A stretch of 6,094 nt of DNA from Candidatus Stahliibacteriota bacterium (GTDB taxonomy: Bacteria; Hydrothermota; Tepidihabitantia; SM23-42), in contig JAUWLY010000186.1 of the NCBI GenBank assembly GCA_030613445.1, forward strand, positions 1 through 6,094, read 5' to 3'. The position numbers and the translations under genes are program-made. Position 1 is the first letter of the stretch. Every line of letters starts with the position of its first letter. Positions 1-5,910 of this stretch are shown piece by piece. Under the pieces are notes generated by a model that was given only the letters and a program-made list of their open reading frames with translations, had not been told where the DNA came from and did no database searches.

Positions 1-328
1 CCACTTTTCCACAAGCATCCAGTATCCAGCCACTGTTGTGCTTATTATATTCGAAATTATCATTTAGTCAATAATTCTGCGCTACTCCAATTACCTTTCT
101 TATCGTGAATTTTAACACTTCCTTTCAGTATTTACGAAGCAACCATTTCTTATTCAAGATTCCAATGTCAAAATGCCTGCCCCGTGCAATTTTTGTTTAT
201 TTCGCCGGGGTCAAGCCGAAGGTATCGAATTTGTTGAGATGCACCGATCCCTTTCTTAGGTTTCTACAATGCGATTTATTGTGGAATTAAAAAAATAGTC
301 TTTTTATGCCTTTTTTGAATAAAGATAT

Positions 329-383
329 AACCTATGGACTTACGAAACGTTTCGAAATTTTATTGAGAAATAATCCATAGGTT
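329..383. repeat. 10-bp perfect inverted repeat with 35-bp interior
   Basis: The left arm AACCTATGGA at 329-338 is the exact reverse complement of TCCATAGGTT at 374-383. The 35 bases between them contain a second, perfect palindrome (343-354). As RNA this would make a stem with a large loop holding a smaller hairpin. As DNA it could be the ends of a tiny element or a paired operator. No T-tract follows the right arm, so it does not look like an intrinsic terminator. Its function is unknown. Confidence 0.6.
343..354. promoter_or_regulatory. 12-bp palindrome, LacI-family-like operator candidate
   Basis: CGAAACGTTTCG reads the same on both strands over all 12 bases. A central CG flanked by AAA/TTT half sites is the typical form of operators bound by LacI/GalR-family repressors such as PurR- and Cra-type sites. 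No regulator or sugar-utilisation gene is visible, and the palindrome lies about 200 bp upstream of the only good promoter, so the operator reading is inference. It could instead be the apical hairpin of a structured RNA formed with the surrounding inverted repeat. Confidence 0.3.
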
Positions 384-400
384 GTGTCGGTCGTTTTCTT

Positions 401-446
401 CTAAGGTAGAGCAACGGACTGCTAATCCGCGGGGCATTACAATGCC
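401..446 (+). pseudogene. tRNA-Ser(GCU)-like remnant, T arm missing
   Basis: The 3' half of a D arm (GGTAGAGC, 405-412) is followed by an anticodon arm. Four of the five stem positions of ACGGA (414-418) pair with TCCGC (426-430), around the seven-base loop CTGCTAA (419-425). That loop would carry anticodon GCU, which reads serine AGC/AGU codons. Next comes a long variable arm typical of class II tRNAs: GGCAT (433-437) pairs perfectly with ATGCC (442-446) around a four-base loop. No GGTTCGAATCC-like T arm follows, the 5' half of the D stem pairs poorly, and only a weak acceptor match (381-386 with 467-472) can be drawn. I read it as a decayed or partial tRNA gene rather than a working one. 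Chance resemblance is possible. Confidence 0.35.
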
Positions 447-555
447 GTAGCCTCAACGTCGATATTTACAACGCTTCACCACATGTTGTTTCTAAGACAT
501 ATATGTTTGTGTCTATTTTGTGCCAAAACAGAGAATGACAGGCAGAATTTACCAC

Positions 556-583
556 TTGACATTTATCTACCCTGCTATATAAT
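556..583 (+). promoter_or_regulatory. Consensus sigma70 promoter of the peptidase operon
   Basis: The -35 hexamer TTGACA (556-561) and the -10 hexamer TATAAT (578-583) both match the housekeeping consensus exactly, with a 16-bp spacer. Transcription should start near 590, giving a 5' leader of about 60 bases before the ATG at 651. The leader is AT-rich and shows no obvious riboswitch or attenuator. This promoter probably drives both plus-strand genes, since no other good promoter is seen between them. Confidence 0.75.
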
Positions 584-638
584 AAAAACAATAACACATT
601 TATATAATTTTTCGTAAAAAAAGTAAACTGTAAAAGAG

Positions 639-646
639 AAGGAGGT
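639..646 (+). promoter_or_regulatory. Strong ribosome binding site of the C25 peptidase gene
   Basis: AAGGAGGT matches the 16S anti-Shine-Dalgarno complement along its whole length. The GGAGG core ends five bases before the ATG at 651. This fixes the start of the first gene and predicts efficient initiation. Confidence 0.85.
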
Positions 647-650
647 AAAG

Positions 651-3600
651 ATGAAAAAAATATTAGTAGTCATCGCATTAATAGCTGGTTTTTTAGGTGC
701 TGGTTGGAAAAGGGTCGTGGGTCCATCTGAGTCAGCTATACCGCCGCACAAAGAGGTAATGAAATCAGACACCTCAGGCGTTTTTATCAGAACCGCTGTT
801 TTTGGTTTCAATGAGGAAGATACTACAGTTGACAACAAGGACTTTAAGCGTATTGAAATCCCTGGAGAACTGATTGATCAAGATACAATGAGGGCTGGTA
901 AGCCGCAGATTCCTTTTATCAGGCTATTGATTGCAGTGCCTGATTCTTGTGATTTTAATATTACTGTTTATGAATCTGATTATACATTATTTGAAGACTA
1001 TTTAATATATCCTATACCGCGTATTGTTTTTGAAGAAACCAGTGGTTGTTTCTGTTCAAAAGAGGTGTATACTTATGATACTACATTTTATCAAAAGGAT
1101 ACCCTGTATCCGGATAAATTTTATGAAGTAATTAGTGATGGTCACTGGCGTGACCAGCGGGTGCTTGAGGTATTTTTGTATCCGGTTCAATTTAATCCCC
1201 AGCAAAAACTGATGTATTTTTATAATGGATTAGATTTAAGAATTGAGTATTCAGGTGAGGTTGTTGAAAATGAGAATGGTTTAGGTCCGTTTGAGCAGAT
1301 TGGCAGGGAAATACTCTTGAATTATCCAGGCATTGACTGGGAGCCCGAGTCGGTTCCAGAACCCGCTGTCCATTACTATACGAAATTAGATACCAATAAT
1401 GTTGCAGATTACATTATTGTCACCCACTTAGATTTCATTAATGATGGTATTGCTCTATATTGGATTGATCAATTTGCCCGGTGGCGGGTTGACCATAACA
1501 AATTTGATGTTGGGATAGTAAAAATGACTGATGTTTATGATGAATTTTTGGAACATCCGCCAGCAGAAGATGATTCTGCTAAAGCTCTGCGCGATTTTCT
1601 TATTTATGCCTATAATAACTGGTATGCCTCTTCAATGCCTGATAATCATTTTGCCTATTGTCTGTTTATTGGTGATTGGGATTATGTGCCAACGAAATTG
1701 TATACTTACCTTTATGGTGGTGAAGAATGGTTAGGAGCTGTAGAAGGATATTTTAGAAATTTTGGCAGCGGTTTTGGTGACGAGATTATGCTTGGTCGCT
1801 GGCCTGTAAAACAGACTAATGTGCAGGATTTGGTTACGATTGCCCAAAAGACAATCAGTTACGAAAGCGAACCTGATACTGGTGATTGGCGTAGAAGAGG
1901 TCTTCTAATTGCCGGCGGGGACTGGGAATCCCCATATATGGAACTTTTGTTTAATTACAAGGTAACTCAGTCAACACCCTATTTTACTGATATTGGCTAT
2001 GATACCTTGACCGTAAGGTGGTATTATATAGATAATGAAGATACGTTTAGGGTGTATATAGATAACTATCTTAATCATGGTGAAATTATCACGGTCTATT
2101 ATGACCATGGGGCACCTGAAGGCTGGTGGGTACATTATGACACGTCTTGGGTAAAAGACCTGGAAAATGGTGCTCGACTTCCTGTTGTAATCAGCGATGC
2201 CTGTTTTACCGCAATGTTTCAGTGGGACCACCCATTTTACGATCCGCATCACAGTTATCCTGCGGGAATATCGCTCGGTGAACACTTTCTTATAAACCCT
2301 GAGGGTGGAGCAATTGCTTTTTTTGGTGCTACTACGATCGCATATATGCCTCTAACAATGTCCACTGGGCAATTGTGTTTAAAAGGATTGCTGCAAAATC
2401 AAAATTGGATTCTTGGTAAGAGTTTAGTCAATCTTAGTGCGGGTTACTGTCTTCTTGGTGACCCTGCTTTAGACCTTGGTGATTACACTGCATTTCCTGA
2501 TTTGCCTGATTTGGTGGTTAGACCACGCGGCATTGATATTTCCATCTTATTACCCCATCTTTACCTAAGCAGCGGCGACACGATTCCGGTTCGTGCAAAG
2601 GTCTGGAATATTGGTGCTGTTGCCGCTTATGATGTTGATGTAAAATTTGAGGTCGTTTGCGAAGAGTTCCTTATTTATGACACTACGGTTACGATTGATA
2701 CAATTCAGCCCCGGGATACGGCAGTTGTAACCATGTATTGGGATACAGGATTTACCCATCCCAATTATTATGGTGAGATTGGTGATTGTGAGTTTACTGT
2801 TACTGCTGATCCCGGTAATGCAATTGAGGAGTCATGGGAATATAATAACGAATCTTCGATTACAAAGAAAGTTGCCATTTATCCAAATGAACCTGGTTGG
2901 CCAAAGAAGGTAACTGATTTTACCCAGCCGGCAATTGCGAATCTTGATGGGGTGGGTTCGGTTGAGATTGTTTACCCAAGTGCGGGTTCGGTATATGTTT
3001 TTGACTCGGAAGGTAATGTGGTTTCGCCCTGGCCTAAATACTTTGATGGTGTATATGGTGTAGTGCTTGGTGATATAGATGATAATGGTTATATTGAGAT
3101 TGTTGCGGTTTCTCGTGATTCAATAAAGGTGTATAATTATCAGGGTACTATTATGTGGCAAGCAGAGGTCCCGGTAGATAACTATATTTTTACTGGTTTA
3201 CCTGCTGTTGGTTATATTGACGATATGCATTTGCCTGAAATTGTCATTCTTGCCACGCCTATAGGAGTCATTGAAATATTTATAAAGATTTTTGTTTATA
3301 GTCATAAAGGTATTCTGCAGCATGAATTCACCGGTTCTCAATCATTCCAAATAGTAAGTGAAGTAGAAGCGATCCTTCTTAATGGTGCCTCAATTGAGGA
3401 TGTAATAAGCGGTGGCAATAATGAGATTGTATTATCCTACGGTAAAGAGCCTTCTGAATTCTACACGGAGATTTTTGATAATACTGGTTCGGTTGCTGTT
3501 CTTGATTACGGTAGCAACAGAATGACCTCGGCGTTGGTTGATCTGGATGTTCCGCCTGATGGATATGCCGAGATTATTACCGGTAGTGTAGATGATACAG

Positions 3601-4148
3601 TTAGGGCATATAAGGCAACAACTGGAAATACGTTGTGGAAAACCGGGACCGGCGGCGATATCAATTCCTCGCCTGGGGTCGGGAATATCAACCCATTAAT
3701 AGGATTCGATGGTAATGAAATCGCCTTTGGCAATGATTTTCGGGAAATCTGGGCAGTAAGAGGCATCGATGGGAGTGAATGGCTTCCTTGGCCACTTGAA
3801 GTAGGCGGTGCTGTTTATACTTCACCTGCTCTTGCAAATATTGACAATGACCAGGGGCTTGATATTATAATCGGTTCAAGGGACCGCTATATCCATGCAT
3901 ATACCTATGCAGGTAATATAATCTCTCCTTATCCACTGCCAGTATTCGGTGATCTTGCGTCAGGCATGACCCCTATGTCAGCTGTAATTGGTGACATTGA
4001 TGGTGATAGAAAAAGTGAGAATATATTCTCCTCGAGTGATGGTTATCTCCATGTCTGGGAAAACCGAGACAGTAGAGTTACGTCTTATTCTCTTGAATGG
4101 CCTCAGTTTCATCACGATCATCAGCGAACCGGTTTATACGGTTGGTGA
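651..4148 (+). CDS. Secreted gingipain-like C25 cysteine peptidase with CARDB and beta-propeller
   Basis: This is probably an exported cysteine endopeptidase of the gingipain family (C25). Residues 1-18 form a signal peptide (MKK, a hydrophobic core, then GAG before Trp19). Residues about 45-250 resemble the C25 propeptide region. Residues about 253-609 form the catalytic domain: His486 lies in YYDHGAPEGW and Cys518 in VISDACF. Their 32-residue spacing is close to that of the His/Cys pair in RgpB. GGAIAFFG (552-559) and LLGDPALDLG (601-610) match typical late C25 segments. A CARDB-type Ig-like domain covers about 617-742. Residues about 759-1140 carry eight FG-GAP-like repeats, several with Ca-binding-type loops (DIDDNGYIEI 808-817, DIDGD 1115-1119). 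The protein ends in WPQFHHDHQRTGLYGW, a common end of such propellers, and I see no T9SS sorting tail, which is odd for this family. A strong ribosome site sets the ATG start. It is the first gene of a two-gene operon. The fold is likely; cleavage specificity cannot be read from the sequence. Confidence 0.85.
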   Translation: MKKILVVIALIAGFLGAGWKRVVGPSESAIPPHKEVMKSDTSGVFIRTAVFGFNEEDTTVDNKDFKRIEIPGELIDQDTMRAGKPQIPFIRLLIAVPDSCDFNITVYESDYTLFEDYLIYPIPRIVFEETSGCFCSKEVYTYDTTFYQKDTLYPDKFYEVISDGHWRDQRVLEVFLYPVQFNPQQKLMYFYNGLDLRIEYSGEVVENENGLGPFEQIGREILLNYPGIDWEPESVPEPAVHYYTKLDTNNVADYIIVTHLDFINDGIALYWIDQFARWRVDHNKFDVGIVKMTDVYDEFLEHPPAEDDSAKALRDFLIYAYNNWYASSMPDNHFAYCLFIGDWDYVPTKLYTYLYGGEEWLGAVEGYFRNFGSGFGDEIMLGRWPVKQTNVQDLVTIAQKTISYESEPDTGDWRRRGLLIAGGDWESPYMELLFNYKVTQSTPYFTDIGYDTLTVRWYYIDNEDTFRVYIDNYLNHGEIITVYYDHGAPEGWWVHYDTSWVKDLENGARLPVVISDACFTAMFQWDHPFYDPHHSYPAGISLGEHFLINPEGGAIAFFGATTIAYMPLTMSTGQLCLKGLLQNQNWILGKSLVNLSAGYCLLGDPALDLGDYTAFPDLPDLVVRPRGIDISILLPHLYLSSGDTIPVRAKVWNIGAVAAYDVDVKFEVVCEEFLIYDTTVTIDTIQPRDTAVVTMYWDTGFTHPNYYGEIGDCEFTVTADPGNAIEESWEYNNESSITKKVAIYPNEPGWPKKVTDFTQPAIANLDGVGSVEIVYPSAGSVYVFDSEGNVVSPWPKYFDGVYGVVLGDIDDNGYIEIVAVSRDSIKVYNYQGTIMWQAEVPVDNYIFTGLPAVGYIDDMHLPEIVILATPIGVIEIFIKIFVYSHKGILQHEFTGSQSFQIVSEVEAILLNGASIEDVISGGNNEIVLSYGKEPSEFYTEIFDNTGSVAVLDYGSNRMTSALVDLDVPPDGYAEIITGSVDDTVRAYKATTGNTLWKTGTGGDINSSPGVGNINPLIGFDGNEIAFGNDFREIWAVRGIDGSEWLPWPLEVGGAVYTSPALANIDNDQGLDIIIGSRDRYIHAYTYAGNIISPYPLPVFGDLASGMTPMSAVIGDIDGDRKSENIFSSSDGYLHVWENRDSRVTSYSLEWPQFHHDHQRTGLYGW

Positions 4149-4149
4149 T
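4144..4149 (+). promoter_or_regulatory. Ribosome binding site overlapping the upstream stop codon
   Basis: GGTGAT matches the 3' part of the extended Shine-Dalgarno sequence (AAGGAGGTGATC) and ends three bases before TTG at 4153. Aligned to the full motif, this is a normal spacing of about six bases after AGGAGG. The TGA stop of the peptidase gene (4146-4148) lies inside it, so a ribosome finishing the first gene sits on the start region of the second. This placement decides the TTG start and suggests coupled translation. Confidence 0.5.
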
Positions 4150-4152
4150 AAA

Positions 4153-5658
4153 TTGAATAAATTACTGCAACATTTACTTATCTGCTGCTTACTGCCTACT
4201 GCTTATTCCCTGCTGCTTTATTCTTATCCTCCTGGCTGGTCTGATGATATACTATTAAGTCATGTAGATCCTAAGCATAGGCTTGGACCTGATGTTGATG
4301 TTGATGACTATAATAATGTCTGGGCAGTATGGGATACTGCTACCTGGGTGAACGGCACTGCAGAAATTCTCTATTCAAAAAGAGATAGTCTGGGCAATTG
4401 TCTGATTCCGGAAACAGCCGTTTCAAACAATCCCTCATATTCTATTAAACCACGGGTTGCAGTTGATGCCTCGAATAATGTGCATTTTGTCTGGTATGAC
4501 CAGACACCTCAAGGTATGGGATTATGGCATGCCAAACTCGGTAATGACGGCACAGTGCTTATGCCCTCGCATTTAGCCGTGAACGGAGCTGGCGGTTTGG
4601 GTATGTCTATGGAAATTGCCCTGAATAAATACCAGGACATTAATGTTGCCTGGGCTGAAAGACCGTCAGGCTATAATCAGATGAGCTATACTCAATTGGA
4701 CAGTCTTGGTAATCCCATCATTGAAAATATTCGGGTTACTCCGGTCGGTCTTAATGCTTATTGGGTCGGTATTGGTGTTGACAGTTTTGCGAACAATCAT
4801 TTAGCTTGCCGGACCGATTCCGGTGGAATCACTGATAGATTGACGTACTCGAAACTGGACAAAGACGGCGATATTTTAATCTCAAACGAAATTCTTGGGT
4901 TTGGTGCTCAACCCATAATGGTCGCTGATCAAAGTCAGAATATCCATATGGTTTACTCCGACCCAACAGGTCCTGGCATTAGAATTGAATATTTAAAACT
5001 CGACCAGAATGGTAATATTCTCATTGGTCCGCAGGTGATCAGCACGCCTGAAATTCTTAATAATTCCTATGCGGATATGGCAATAGATTCTCTGCAATAC
5101 TTGCATGTTGTCTGGCAGGGTGATTCGTCAGCTGTGGTTCACATAATGTACTGCAAAATGGATACCCTGGGTAATTACATAATTGCGCCCATGAAGATAG
5201 TTTATCCATACCAAGGGATTGAACCGCGTATTGCTGTTGATCGCAGCAATAGGCTTCATGTAGTTTGGATAGACGGTCGAATGAACCCTGGTGTTAGTAC
5301 AGACATTTTCTACAAACGCGGGGAGAATGAGCCGGGCATTGAGGAAACAACACAGTTAGAAACCACGCCCCTTCCCAAGATTACTGTTTCTCCTAATCCT
5401 TTCAATAATAGTGTGACTATCAGATTTTTCCTGGAGCAATCTTTCTCGGCCAGAACAAAAAACATGGAGTTGAAAATTTATGATGTAAGCGGAAAATTGG
5501 TTAAAGAATTCAATCTAAAATACACAGTCTCAGATATACAATCAGTGGTCTGGGATAGTCGAGACAATTCTGGCAACAAACTCCCCAGTGGTGTTTATTT
5601 TCTGAAGTTTGAGGCAGGGGATTACAGTGCTACTGAGAAATTACTGTTGATAAGATAG
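4153..5658 (+). CDS. Secreted seven-repeat beta-propeller protein with T9SS sorting domain
   Basis: This is probably a cell-surface or released protein exported by Sec and then the type IX system. Its binding target is unknown. I chose the TTG at 4153 because it follows GGTGAT and gives MNKLLQ plus a hydrophobic stretch to about residue 23, a good signal peptide. Earlier in-frame starts (such as 3988) lie deep inside the peptidase gene and give no signal peptide. Residues 45-390 hold seven repeats of about 50 residues, starting near 45, 98, 149, 202, 252, 306 and 357. Each has a strand like RIAVDRSNRLHVVW and, except in the degenerate last one, a hairpin like YLKLDQNGNILI. This fits a seven-bladed propeller. 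Residues 408-501 are a type A sorting domain: VSPNPFNNSVTI (412-423), IYDVSGKLVKEF (442-453), WDSRDNSGNKLPSGVYFLKF (467-486) and an end in LLLIR. It is the second gene of the peptidase operon, four bases after the stop. The start codon is less certain than the product class. Confidence 0.8.
   Translation: MNKLLQHLLICCLLPTAYSLLLYSYPPGWSDDILLSHVDPKHRLGPDVDVDDYNNVWAVWDTATWVNGTAEILYSKRDSLGNCLIPETAVSNNPSYSIKPRVAVDASNNVHFVWYDQTPQGMGLWHAKLGNDGTVLMPSHLAVNGAGGLGMSMEIALNKYQDINVAWAERPSGYNQMSYTQLDSLGNPIIENIRVTPVGLNAYWVGIGVDSFANNHLACRTDSGGITDRLTYSKLDKDGDILISNEILGFGAQPIMVADQSQNIHMVYSDPTGPGIRIEYLKLDQNGNILIGPQVISTPEILNNSYADMAIDSLQYLHVVWQGDSSAVVHIMYCKMDTLGNYIIAPMKIVYPYQGIEPRIAVDRSNRLHVVWIDGRMNPGVSTDIFYKRGENEPGIEETTQLETTPLPKITVSPNPFNNSVTIRFFLEQSFSARTKNMELKIYDVSGKLVKEFNLKYTVSDIQSVVWDSRDNSGNKLPSGVYFLKFEAGDYSATEKLLLIR
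4185..4205 (+). repeat. Three tandem 7-base units inside the signal-peptide codons
   Basis: CTGCTTA, CTGCCTA and CTGCTTA lie back to back at 4185-4191, 4192-4198 and 4199-4205, with further CTG/CTT-rich degenerate copies on both sides (4182-4219). They encode the hydrophobic core LLPTAYSLL of the propeller protein's signal peptide. Because seven is not a multiple of three, gain or loss of one unit would shift the frame. That would be a possible phase switch, although three copies is short for an active one. Confidence 0.55.
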
Positions 5659-5910
5659 TATCATATGACTACAAGGGGGATGTTTTTTTTAATTTTTAAC
5701 AGATTTTCTTGTTGCAATATTTTAGAGGATGATCTTTCCTGAATTGTCTCTAAGTTTTTTCCTTAGCTATTATTGAAAGTTAAAGGGCCGGCTTCAACCA
5801 CCGATCCCCTTATTTTTACTTTGTGACGTATGTGTGACGTGCACATTCCAAAATATACGGTAATGGAGAGAATTCAGTGAACAAATACATCCAGTTTGTA
5901 TTAAAGGTTG
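5659..5910. other. Gap between convergent genes, no gene seen
   Basis: This 252-base stretch separates the 3' ends of the propeller gene and the minus-strand gene. It contains a T8 run (5683-5690) preceded by a G5 tract but no strong GC stem. A partial hairpin lies at 5779-5798 (seven of eight outer positions unbroken except one mismatch, loop GGCCGG) without an adjacent T-tract. A 6-bp AATACA/TGTATT stem lies at 5884-5902, and a short direct repeat at 5822-5840. One or more of the hairpins may help end transcription, but none is a clear intrinsic terminator. Confidence 0.45.
5822..5840. repeat. Two TGTGACGT copies, 11-bp period
   Basis: TGTGACGT occurs at 5822-5829 and again at 5833-5840, so the two copies face the same side of the helix about one turn apart. 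The second copy runs into GCACA, making a loose TGTG...CACA dyad. This arrangement suits tandem binding of a regulator, yet it lies between two convergent gene ends where no promoter is seen. Its role is unknown and it may be chance. Confidence 0.35.

Larger units (their letters stand above)
1..555. other. Long upstream non-coding region, no supported gene
   Basis: I see no convincing gene here. All frames are broken by stops, and the longest open stretch (105-290, +, 61 codons) has no ribosome site, no signal peptide and no family I recognise. The minus strand across 85-295 can be read as short Lys/Arg-rich segments broken by three in-frame stops, which could be a decayed gene but cannot be assigned. 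Structured elements inside (an inverted repeat, a palindrome, a tRNA-like remnant) are listed separately. The rest is AT-rich with homopolymer tracts, for example A7 followed by T-rich DNA around 289-316, and looks like ordinary or decayed intergenic DNA. Confidence 0.5.

Noticed and set aside
105..290. 61-codon open frame on the plus strand as a small protein gene
   Set aside because: It has no ribosome site before the ATG, no recognisable domain or signal peptide, a composition unlike the neighbouring genes, and no promoter of its own.
85..295. Decayed gene on the minus strand (Lys/Arg-rich segments such as ARGRHFDIGILNKKWLL)
   Set aside because: Three in-frame stops interrupt it, the pieces match no family I recognise, and a homology search would be needed to call it a relic.
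509..523. 15-base exact match (GTGTCTATTTTGTGC) to the GVYFV codons of the minus-strand sorting domain at 5964-5978, as a relic of a sorting tail
   Set aside because: The match ends sharply on both sides, and the flanking translation does not resemble a sorting domain. A 15-base match by chance in AT-rich DNA of this length is not negligible.
651..4148. Internal and opposite-strand open frames within the peptidase gene (for example 575-838, 1971-2285 and 3506-3766 on minus)
   Set aside because: They overlap a long, domain-consistent gene, lack ribosome sites, and encode no recognisable protein.
3988..4152. Earlier ATG start for the propeller gene
   Set aside because: It would overlap the peptidase gene by about 160 bases, shows no good ribosome site, and puts 55 unrelated residues before an evident signal peptide.
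4156..4230. Lipoprotein signal in the propeller protein (cysteines at residues 11-12)
   Set aside because: The residue before the first Cys is Ile rather than Gly, Ala or Ser, so there is no lipobox, and a T9SS tail already explains export.
5656..5690. Intrinsic terminator of the operon ending in T8
   Set aside because: The only hairpin (5658-5672) has five pairs with a bulge, and a G-rich spacer of about ten bases separates it from the T run. This is too weak to call.
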